Shown here one piece after another: positions 1-7,557 of a DNA stretch of 64,000 nucleotides. Location of the stretch: contig CAVOLQ010000001.1 in the NCBI GenBank assembly GCA_963696875.1, positions 186,001 to 250,000 of the forward strand, given 5' to 3'. Below the pieces are notes generated by a model. It did no database searches. It saw only the letters and a list, made by a program, of their open reading frames with translations, and had not been told where the DNA came from. This DNA is from Albibacterium sp963696875. Its GTDB lineage: Bacteria > Bacteroidota > Bacteroidia > Sphingobacteriales > Sphingobacteriaceae. Each line of letters begins with the position of its first letter. The stretch's first letter is position 1. The translations under genes and the position numbers were made by a program.

Positions 1-729
1 GGAGATCAGTTTCCTGAACGGTATAAGGAAGGAGCTTTTATTGCATTCCATGGTTCAACCGATCGTTCCCCTTACCCACAAGCGGGGTTTATAGTGGGTT
101 TCGTCCCATTTAAAAATGGGCAACCAAATGGAGATATGGAAGTTTTTGCTGATGGATTTGCAGGTGTAGATACGGTTGAGAATACAAATGATGCAGTGTA
201 TAGGCCTATGGGGCTCTCTGTAGGACCAGACGGGTCTTTATATATTTCCGAGTCAAATCAAGGGAAGATCTGGAGAGTGATGTATAAAGGGGATAAAAGA
301 GACTTTGGAGAAGCACAGCTTGCTAAAATGAAAGAGCAAGAATCAAAATCGTATATCAAGACTCCAGATCCTGTTAATGATAATTTAGATAAAGGAAATA
401 GATTGCAAGGAAGTATCTTATATAATACTTATTGTGCAAGCTGTCATCAACGTAACGGGGAAGGTGATAAAAATAGGTTTCCACCGGTGGCAAATTCAGA
501 GTGGGTATCTGGAGATAAGGAAAGATTAATTGACGTATTGCTCAATGGACTTCAAGGCCCTATCGAAGTAAATGGTAAGTCTTATAATGGTTTTATGCCT
601 CCACATGCAAATATCTTGGACGATCAGGCAGTGGCTTCTATAGCTACTTATATCAGGGCCGGATTTGGCAATAAATCCAGCGGTATTACACCAAGCGAAG
701 TTGCTAAGATTAGAAACGGAAAAAAATAA
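1..729 (+). CDS. Sorbosone-dehydrogenase-like protein with C-terminal cytochrome c domain (3' part)
   Basis: The reading frame is open from base 1, so the gene begins before the window; 242 residues are visible. The N-terminal visible part (GDQFPERYKEGAFIAFHGS, then GLSVGPDGSLYISE) is typical of the six-bladed propeller of L-sorbosone/PQQ-dependent glucose dehydrogenases. From about residue 135 a cytochrome c domain follows, with the haem site CASCH and a likely distal Met in GFMPPH. Such fusions oxidise sugars or aldehydes in the periplasm and pass electrons to the respiratory chain. The substrate is unknown. It lies just upstream of an exported amidohydrolase in the same direction and may share its pathway. 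Confidence 0.85.
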   Translation, partial: GDQFPERYKEGAFIAFHGSTDRSPYPQAGFIVGFVPFKNGQPNGDMEVFADGFAGVDTVENTNDAVYRPMGLSVGPDGSLYISESNQGKIWRVMYKGDKRDFGEAQLAKMKEQESKSYIKTPDPVNDNLDKGNRLQGSILYNTYCASCHQRNGEGDKNRFPPVANSEWVSGDKERLIDVLLNGLQGPIEVNGKSYNGFMPPHANILDDQAVASIATYIRAGFGNKSSGITPSEVAKIRNGKK

Positions 730-790
730 TGATGAAAAAATATATGAAGGGCCTTGCATAGCCCCGATTTAAACAATAATTTTTTATTGT

Positions 791-822
791 AAAGGAAATT
801 ATACATTCCGTTAATTTCCTTT
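791..822. promoter_or_regulatory. Perfect 11-bp inverted repeat upstream of the amidohydrolase
   Basis: Arms AAAGGAAATTA (791-801) and TAATTTCCTTT (812-822) are perfectly complementary across a 10-nt loop. It lies between the cytochrome-fused dehydrogenase and the amidohydrolase start at 883. There is no U-run after it, so it is less like an intrinsic terminator than like an operator or an mRNA-stabilising hairpin. The function is inferred only from symmetry and place. Confidence 0.4.
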
Positions 823-882
823 ATGATTATTATATTATATTTGTTTATTATCATTAATTATTTCATAAAAAATCTAAAACCC

Positions 883-2160
883 ATGCGAAAATTATCTTTA
901 CTACTGTTTTCAATGTTTATTTTGCTCGCCGCATCGGCACAGGGGCAAACCTATTCAGTAGTGATTAAAGGAGGTCATATAATAGACCCCAAAAACAAAA
1001 TTGACCAAGTAATGGACATCGGTATAGCCGATGGAAAGATTGCTAAAATTGCCAAGAATATAGACGCTAAAGAGGGCGTGCAAGTTGTTCAAGCTAAGGG
1101 ATTATACGTTACGCCTGGGCTGATCGATTTACACGTTCATTTCTTCTGGGGAACGGATATGAATGGCACCTACAGAAATGGACCTAATGGCTTACAAGCG
1201 GATGGTTTTACTTTCCGTGCGGGTGTAACAACTGTAGTAGATGCTGGGAGTGCCGGATGGAGAACTTTTCCAGAGTTTAAAAAACAAACCATTGATATTT
1301 CTAAAACCAGAGTTCTTTCGATGTTAAACATCGTTGGAGAAGGAATGGCGGGAGGAAAATTCGAGCAGAATAAAGAGGATATGGATGCAGTAAAAACTGC
1401 AGAAGTAGCTAAGCAATTCCCTAACGATATAGTAGGTGTGAAATTAGCACACTTTAATGGTTACGATTGGACACCAACAGATCGCGCCCTTGAAGCGGGA
1501 AAATTAGCCAAAATACCTATTATGGTAGACTTTGGTAGTGCTACGCCAGCATTATCTTTAAAAGAGCTTTTTTTGGATAAGTTTCGCCCCGGAGATATTT
1601 ATACGCATTGCTTTGGTGGTAACCTTACAAATAGCGAGAATGGAAGAGAGAATATTGTTGACATCGCCACAGGAAAAGTAAAACCATTTGCAATCGAAGC
1701 CCAAAAGAAGGGCGTCATCTTTGATGTCGGCTTCGGTGGCTCAAGTTTCCTTTTCCACCAGGGTTTACCAGCTATCAAAAGTGGATTTTATCCAAACTCG
1801 ATCAGTACGGACCTACATACAGGAAGCATGAACAACGCTATGAAGGATATGCCAAATATCATGTCATTGTTTATGGCAATGGGAATGCCTTTTAAAGACG
1901 TTATCACTGCAAGTACTTGGAATCCTGCAAAAGAAATTCAGAGAGAAGATCTAGGAAACTTATCGATTGGTTCAGTAGCTGATATAGCAATATTCAATCT
2001 CCGAGAAGGTAAATTTGGTTATTTTGCCAGAGATGGTAAAATAGAAGGTAACAAGAGATTGGAAACCGAAATGACCATCAGAGCGGGTGAAATTGTCTAC
2101 AATTTAAATGCAATTGCAGATCCAGTTTTCCCTCCTGCTCCTGCTAGAAGAAGAAATTAA
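883..2160 (+). CDS. Exported amidohydrolase (EF_0837/AHA_3915-like deacetylase family)
   Basis: A 425-residue metal-dependent hydrolase. I start at 883 because the residues from there (MRKLSLLLFSMFILLAASAQ) form a clean Sec signal peptide; the open frame reaches back to 823 but adds a poor leader. The pattern VIKGGHIIDP, then TPGLIDLHVHF with the metal-binding HxH at residues 84-86, later THCFGG and ISTDLHTG, then ASTWNPAKEI and the final VADIAIF strand, marks the dihydroorotase/amidohydrolase fold. Relatives of this family are commonly paired with a SelA-like PLP enzyme, exactly as here, and are thought to be deacylases of amino-acid or amino-sugar derivatives. Export to the periplasm is unusual for them. 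The next gene starts 39 bp downstream, so they are probably co-transcribed. Confidence 0.85.
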   Translation: MRKLSLLLFSMFILLAASAQGQTYSVVIKGGHIIDPKNKIDQVMDIGIADGKIAKIAKNIDAKEGVQVVQAKGLYVTPGLIDLHVHFFWGTDMNGTYRNGPNGLQADGFTFRAGVTTVVDAGSAGWRTFPEFKKQTIDISKTRVLSMLNIVGEGMAGGKFEQNKEDMDAVKTAEVAKQFPNDIVGVKLAHFNGYDWTPTDRALEAGKLAKIPIMVDFGSATPALSLKELFLDKFRPGDIYTHCFGGNLTNSENGRENIVDIATGKVKPFAIEAQKKGVIFDVGFGGSSFLFHQGLPAIKSGFYPNSISTDLHTGSMNNAMKDMPNIMSLFMAMGMPFKDVITASTWNPAKEIQREDLGNLSIGSVADIAIFNLREGKFGYFARDGKIEGNKRLETEMTIRAGEIVYNLNAIADPVFPPAPARRRN

Positions 2161-2199
2161 AAAACATTTTAAATATATTATTGAATCATAAAAAAACGT

Positions 2200-3885
2200 A
2201 TGAAACGTAGAGATCTTATCAAAAGTTTAGCAGTATTGCCTTTAGCAGGTGGAGTTATTGGTGGTAAAAATCTTTTTGCTGCCCCCACTAATGTAAAAGG
2301 GGTTGATTTAACTTCATTGACACTTGCTGATGCTTTTGCAGTTGAAGGTCCCCTAAAAGTGGGTCCACAAATTTATCAGTCCATAGGCGTAGAGCCAGTT
2401 ATTAACTGTAGAGGAACCTTTACCATCATTGGAGGTTCTGTTGAGTTGCCAGAAGTAAGAGCCGCAGTCGATGCAGCGTCACAATATTTTGTTCAGCTGG
2501 ATGAGCTGGCTAAAGGAGTTGGAGAGCGATTGGCGGAGTTAACTGGGGCTGAATGGGGAATGATTCCTTCCGGCTGTTCCGCGGGAATGAAACATGTTAC
2601 CGCAGCCTGTGTGACTGGCGGTAATCCTGAAAAACTTATCCGTATCCCTAATTTAAAAGGATTCGAAAAAACAGAAGTGATCATCCCTTCTCACTCCAGA
2701 AACGTTTACGATCACGCAATTCGCAATATCGGCGTAGATATTATCACAGTAAGTACCCCTGAGGAACTTCAAAATGCAATGAGTTCACGTACTGCAATGA
2801 TTTACATTATGTCTGATAATGGAGGCGCAGCTTCTAAAGGGCCACTTTCTTTAGAAAATATCGCAAGAATGGCTAAGCCTTTGAATATCCCAATTTTTGT
2901 CGACGCTGCAGCGGAAATTTTAACATTTCCCAATGTCCATTTGCAGCAAGGCGCGACCGTTGTGGCCTACAGTGGTGGTAAAGCAATTCGTGGCCCACAA
3001 GGAGCAGGATTGCTTTTAGGGAATAAAAAAATTCTTCAATCCGCTTGGCAAGCCAGCGCACCTCACCACGGTCCGGGTCGTGATAATAAAGTGGGAAGAG
3101 AAGAAACCATGGGGATGTTGGCGGCTGTAGAGGCATGGAAAAAACGTGATCATGAAGGGGAGATGAAAACCTGGATTGGTTGGTTAAATAATATTTCTAA
3201 ACGGGTATCTGCAATCCCGGGCGTAAAGACTGCCTTAAGGGAACCAACAGGTTTGGGGAATAGAACTCCTTCATTAGCTATCACATGGAATCCAGATGTA
3301 TTTCATGTTACAGGACAAGAAATAGGAGACGAACTTTCCTCAACAAAACCAAGGATTGCATTGAGTAGTATTGGGGGTAGACGTGATGCCGCTGCAGATG
3401 AAGGTACTGGTTTGTCAATCGCTGCATGGATGATGCAGCCAGGCAATGATAAAGTGGTTGCGGACCGTATTTACGAAGCGCTAACCAAGAAACGCAACCC
3501 TAAACCAAAAGGGATGAAAGCACCTGGTGCGGATATTAGTGGCCGTTGGAATGTGGATGTTAACTTTTTCTCAAGCCAAGGGAAGCATGTGTTTATTATT
3601 GAAAAACAAGATGGTAATTGGTTAAGTGGTTCACATAAAGGAGATTTAGCTGTTTTTGATATGACAGGTACATTGGAAGGAGACGATGTGAAATTCCGTA
3701 GTGCTTATCGCGTGCCTGGAGATGGGATCTCTTATACATTCTCAGGAAAAGTTTCCGGAGATACCATGTCTGGAGATGTTCATATGGGAGAATACTTAAC
3801 GGCGACATTCACCGCTAAAAAGCATATTTACCCTGAAATGAGATCACCGATCGTCGTGCCTAATGGTCCACCTTTATCAAGTTAA
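2200..3885 (+). CDS. Exported SelA-like PLP-dependent lyase/aminotransferase-fold enzyme with C-terminal beta domain
   Basis: 561 residues. Residues 1-30 (MKRRDLIKSLAVLPLAGG...) look like a Tat signal, which fits an enzyme that must fold around PLP before export. Residues about 60-440 are a fold-type I PLP enzyme of the SelA-related group that includes D-glucosaminate-6-phosphate ammonia-lyase; the PLP lysine is Lys261 in YSGGKAIRGPQGAG, with the pocket Asp in IPIFVDAAAE. From about 447 a separate domain begins (DISGRWNVDVNFF...) with repeated G-rich beta strands resembling a small lipocalin-like barrel. The usual family members are about 370-400 residues and cytoplasmic, so both the signal and the tail are additions. 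It follows the amidohydrolase gene and probably acts on its product. Confidence 0.8.
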   Translation: MKRRDLIKSLAVLPLAGGVIGGKNLFAAPTNVKGVDLTSLTLADAFAVEGPLKVGPQIYQSIGVEPVINCRGTFTIIGGSVELPEVRAAVDAASQYFVQLDELAKGVGERLAELTGAEWGMIPSGCSAGMKHVTAACVTGGNPEKLIRIPNLKGFEKTEVIIPSHSRNVYDHAIRNIGVDIITVSTPEELQNAMSSRTAMIYIMSDNGGAASKGPLSLENIARMAKPLNIPIFVDAAAEILTFPNVHLQQGATVVAYSGGKAIRGPQGAGLLLGNKKILQSAWQASAPHHGPGRDNKVGREETMGMLAAVEAWKKRDHEGEMKTWIGWLNNISKRVSAIPGVKTALREPTGLGNRTPSLAITWNPDVFHVTGQEIGDELSSTKPRIALSSIGGRRDAAADEGTGLSIAAWMMQPGNDKVVADRIYEALTKKRNPKPKGMKAPGADISGRWNVDVNFFSSQGKHVFIIEKQDGNWLSGSHKGDLAVFDMTGTLEGDDVKFRSAYRVPGDGISYTFSGKVSGDTMSGDVHMGEYLTATFTAKKHIYPEMRSPIVVPNGPPLSS

Positions 3886-3909
3886 AATCAATAGATATAA
3901 ATACAAAGG

Positions 3910-3945
3910 CCGTCTCCAATTTGAACAGAAGAGACGGTCTTTTTT
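3910..3945 (+). terminator. Intrinsic terminator after the SelA-like gene
   Basis: Stem CCGTCTC (3910-3916) pairs with GAGACGG (3931-3937), followed directly by a run of T (3940-3945 after TC). It sits 24 bp after the stop codon and closes the amidohydrolase/PLP-enzyme unit. Confidence 0.8.
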
Positions 3946-4114
3946 AATTATAACCGTTTTCTAGGAGCATCCAGTACCACTAGACAGAAACAAAGTTTTA
4001 ATCATCCCGAAGACAATACTGCTTCTTGATAGTACGTTTTTGGAAATCAGCGTTATTGCTGGGGATTTAAAGCATTTATTGGTTGGTTTTCAAACTAGTA
4101 AGCTATTGGCATAT

Positions 4115-5557
4115 TTAAATATAAGCAAGTTCTTTATTTTTTATTCTCTTAACATACCACAAGGTGAAGAGAAATGAGAACAAGGCTAATAGACTTCCCG
4201 TCGAGAGTGAAATATTCTTTGAGATCTCGAAGCCTTCAGGTGCCATTAAAATATAGGTACTTACCACAGCAGTCATAAACACCGCCGGAAGTAGGGCGAT
4301 CCAGTAAAACTTGTTTTCGCGAATAAGGTACGCGGTAATCGTCCACAAAACAATGGTAGCCAAAGTTTGGTTTGTCCATGCGAAGTAACGCCAAATAATT
4401 GAAAAATCAAGGTTTAAGAGTAAAAAGGCAATCAAAAATAAGGGCATAGAAACAATCAAGCGATTTAGAATCGGCCCCTGTTTGAATTTAAATAAATCAG
4501 CGATAATTAAGCGTGCGCTTCTGAAGGCCGTATCACCGGATGTAATCGGAGCGGCAACCACTCCTAATAAAGCTAGAATACCTCCAATTTTACCTAAAAG
4601 TAAATTCGAAACTTGGTTCACAATGAGTGCAGCGTTCCCACCACTAGTAGCCATTTCGTTGTTTAATAGGTCGACACCTCCGAAAAAGGACATGCTTATT
4701 GCCGCCCAAATTAAAGCGACGACCCCCTCTGTAACCATTGTTCCAAAGAAAACAGAACGGCCCTGGTTTTCATTAGTCATACAACGCGCCATTAAAGGTG
4801 ATTGGGTGGCGTGGAATCCAGAAATAGCACCACAAGCAATTGTGACAAAGACAAAAGGGAAGATAGGAAATTTATTGCCTTCATGGTGCATGTTTTTTAA
4901 GTTGGAGAAGGTGATTTCAGGGATGGATAAATTATTGTAAAACATCATAAATAATATTCCAACGGCCATGAATAATAAGGCTACACCAAAAACAGGATAT
5001 ATTTTGCCGATTATTTTATCAATTGGTAAAAGAGTGGCAAGTATATAATAAATGAAAATTATCACTAACCAAAAAAGCAAGCTGCTGGAGTCATTGGTAA
5101 TACCGACAAGTATTTTGGCTGGCCCCATTATAAAAACGGTTCCCACCATGATTAATAATACAACAGAAAATAGCCGCATAAACTGCTTTACTCCATTCCC
5201 AAGGTAGCGGCCGGAAATTTCAGTGATATTTTCTCCTTGATGTCTTAAAGAGAGCATTCCAGAGAAATAATCATGAATTCCTCCTGCAAAAAGTGACCCA
5301 AGAACAATCCAGACAAAGGCAACTGGGCCCCACATGGCACCTGCGACTGCCCCAAAGATTGGCCCTAGACCTGCTATGTTTAAAAATTGAATTAGAAAAA
5401 TCTTCCAAAGTGGAAGTGCAACAAAGTCAACTCCATCTGCATGACTTATGGCTGGAGTATGGCGTGTCGTATCGATTCCGAAAATCCGTTCACATATTTT
5501 TGAAAGAACAAAATATCCAATGACTAAGGTAGCAATAGAAATGAGTAGAGAAATCAT
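4115..5557 (-). CDS. cstA: CstA-family carbon starvation permease
   Basis: 480 residues, almost entirely hydrophobic, with about 13 membrane segments. The family signatures are visible: FLNIAGLGPIFGAVAGAMWGP near residue 60 and GGIHDYFSGMLSLRHQG near 90, then HATQSPLMARC and APITSGDTAFRSARLIIAD. E. coli CstA is about 700 residues; this is the shorter form common in Bacteroidota, which lacks the long C-terminal part. The family imports peptides or pyruvate when carbon is scarce. It is transcribed away from the FAD oxidoreductase gene, the two sharing a 250-bp divergent promoter region, so joint control is possible but not shown. Confidence 0.9.
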   Translation of the reverse strand: MISLLISIATLVIGYFVLSKICERIFGIDTTRHTPAISHADGVDFVALPLWKIFLIQFLNIAGLGPIFGAVAGAMWGPVAFVWIVLGSLFAGGIHDYFSGMLSLRHQGENITEISGRYLGNGVKQFMRLFSVVLLIMVGTVFIMGPAKILVGITNDSSSLLFWLVIIFIYYILATLLPIDKIIGKIYPVFGVALLFMAVGILFMMFYNNLSIPEITFSNLKNMHHEGNKFPIFPFVFVTIACGAISGFHATQSPLMARCMTNENQGRSVFFGTMVTEGVVALIWAAISMSFFGGVDLLNNEMATSGGNAALIVNQVSNLLLGKIGGILALLGVVAAPITSGDTAFRSARLIIADLFKFKQGPILNRLIVSMPLFLIAFLLLNLDFSIIWRYFAWTNQTLATIVLWTITAYLIRENKFYWIALLPAVFMTAVVSTYILMAPEGFEISKNISLSTGSLLALFSFLFTLWYVKRIKNKELAYI

Positions 5558-5807
5558 TCGAATATAATAAGGTTATGAATAATCTAGTAAATTTTATTAA
5601 GAAATTTAACAATGTGCATTTCTGTTTCTATAATAAAGATAGCTTTATTTATTAATTCACCAAAATGTCGTAAAACCTGTTCGTTTTGGTTGACACATAT
5701 TAAAATAATTTGCTATATGCTTTCATTTAATTAAATTAATTTGTTTCTTAGTGTATTCACGCACAGGCTTTATCTTGCAACATCATTTTTGTTTTAAACG
5801 ATTTTTA
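5558..5807. promoter_or_regulatory. Divergent intergenic region between cstA and the FAD oxidoreductase
   Basis: 250 AT-rich bases between two divergent starts, so promoters in both directions must lie here. The only symmetry I see is ACCAAAA (5659-5665) against TTTTGGT (5684-5690), with an 18-nt centre, close to the oxidoreductase side. This could be a regulator site. No clear -33/-7 pair was found. Confidence 0.35.
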
Positions 5808-7538
5808 ATGAAAAGAAGAAATTTTATTGAATTACTGACAATAAGTGGTGGTTTAGCTGCCACTGCTCCTGTTTTGGCCTTTGCTGGTACAGCAAGCGAG
5901 GTAAAGAAAAATAGCCTCGCGGATGGCACCAAAGAACTATCTGCGGACGTCGTGATTGCCGGCGGTGGTCTTGGGGGTTTTGCAGCCGCCATGGCTTCGC
6001 TACGGAATAACCAAACGGTGATTTTAACGGAGGAAACGGATTGGATTGGCGGACAAATCACGCAACAAGGGGTTCCGCCTGATGAGCACATGTGGATTGA
6101 AAAATATGGTGGTACGCAATTATACAGAGATTTTAGAAATGCAGTAAGGCAGTATTACGTTCAAAATTATCCCTTAACAGATGCCGCAAAAAATAACCCT
6201 TTGTTAAATCCGGGAAACGGTTCCGTTTCAAAGCTGTGCCATGAACCGCGTGTTGCCTTAGCGGTCATGAATAATATGCTTGCTCCATATTTAAGTTCTA
6301 AAAAATTGGTTCTATTATTGGAACATAAAATCACTGCTGCCGATTATACAGGAAATCATGTCAATTCTTTAACGGCAAGAGAATTGCGTTCAGGGCATCT
6401 TAAAGTCTTAAAAGCTCCGTATTTTGTAGATGCTACAGAATTGGGAGATTTATTGCCCTTAACCGGTACTGAATTTATAACCGGTACAGAATCTAGAAGT
6501 CAGACGCAGGAACTTCATGCTCCCGAGGTTGCCAACCTAAAGAACAATCAAAGTTTTACCACATGCTTTGCTATGGATTATGTTCCCGGTGAAGACCACA
6601 CTATTGATAAACCAAAAGATTACGAGTTTTGGAAGAACCTTGTTCCCGATTTAAGTCCACCTTGGTCAGGAAAACTACTTGGCTTACATTACTCGGACCC
6701 GAGAACGTTAAACCCTAAAAATTTAGGATTCGATCCCAGTGGAAAACCGACCGGCGACATGCTCAACCTCTGGAATTATCGAAAACTTATTGACAGACAT
6801 AATTTCAAACCTGGAACCTATGCTGGTGATATCACCATCGTGAATTGGCCCCAAAATGACTACATGCTAGGTGATTTAGTAGGGGCATCTGAAGAGGAGT
6901 TTAAAAAGCATGTTGATGCTTCCAAACAGTTAAGTCTATCTTTATTGTATTGGTTGCAAACAGAAGCTCCACGACCCGACGGGGGAAAAGGTTGGCCCGG
7001 ACTAAGGCTGAGGAAAGACATTATGGGAACGGAAGATGGACTTGCTAAATACCCCTACATCCGAGAAGCTCGACGAATAAAAGCGGTGTTTACCGTTAAA
7101 GAAGAACATGTCGGAAAAGAAAACCGTGCAATGGTTGCAAAAGAGAATGAAGATAAGAACAAATCTGCTTTTTTTTACGACAGTGTAGGTACCGGATACT
7201 ATCACATCGATCTACATCCAAGTAGCGACAGAGTCAATTATGTTGATTTTCCTTCCTTGCCTTTTCAGATACCATTGGGCGCATTACTGCCTATCAGAAT
7301 GGAAAATATACTACCAGCAAACAAGAACATTGGAACCACGCATGTCACTAATGGTTGCTACCGCTTACATCCTGTTGAATGGAACATTGGTGAATCGGTG
7401 GGACTTTTGGTTACGTATGCTAAAAGCCAAAATGTATTGCCAAGAGAAGTAAGGAAGCAAAAGAACTTATTGGTTGAATTCCAGAATTTCGTTAAGTCTC
7501 AAGGCATTGATATCGAATGGCCTGAAGAAAACGCTTAA
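5808..7538 (+). CDS. FAD-dependent oxidoreductase with Tat-type signal
   Basis: I start at the ATG at 5808, giving 576 residues beginning MKRRNFIELLTISGGLAATAP, a Tat-like signal (twin Arg, FIE, hydrophobic stretch). The dinucleotide-binding site follows: ADVVIAGGGLGGFAAAMA, residues 47-64, then TEETDWIGGQITQQG. This is the FAD_oxidored family, widespread in carbohydrate and sialate loci of Bacteroidota and Planctomycetes; the exact reaction is generally not known. The upstream open frame to 5751 gives a leader that would spoil the signal, hence the choice of start. The next gene begins 19 bp after the stop, suggesting one transcript and a shared pathway. Confidence 0.85.
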   Translation: MKRRNFIELLTISGGLAATAPVLAFAGTASEVKKNSLADGTKELSADVVIAGGGLGGFAAAMASLRNNQTVILTEETDWIGGQITQQGVPPDEHMWIEKYGGTQLYRDFRNAVRQYYVQNYPLTDAAKNNPLLNPGNGSVSKLCHEPRVALAVMNNMLAPYLSSKKLVLLLEHKITAADYTGNHVNSLTARELRSGHLKVLKAPYFVDATELGDLLPLTGTEFITGTESRSQTQELHAPEVANLKNNQSFTTCFAMDYVPGEDHTIDKPKDYEFWKNLVPDLSPPWSGKLLGLHYSDPRTLNPKNLGFDPSGKPTGDMLNLWNYRKLIDRHNFKPGTYAGDITIVNWPQNDYMLGDLVGASEEEFKKHVDASKQLSLSLLYWLQTEAPRPDGGKGWPGLRLRKDIMGTEDGLAKYPYIREARRIKAVFTVKEEHVGKENRAMVAKENEDKNKSAFFYDSVGTGYYHIDLHPSSDRVNYVDFPSLPFQIPLGALLPIRMENILPANKNIGTTHVTNGCYRLHPVEWNIGESVGLLVTYAKSQNVLPREVRKQKNLLVEFQNFVKSQGIDIEWPEENA

Positions 7539-7557
7539 TTGTACTAAAGAAACATTC

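Noticed and set aside
4482..4940. 152-residue plus-strand ORF opposite cstA
   Set aside because: Antisense shadow of a clearly conserved permease; codon pattern follows from the minus-strand gene.
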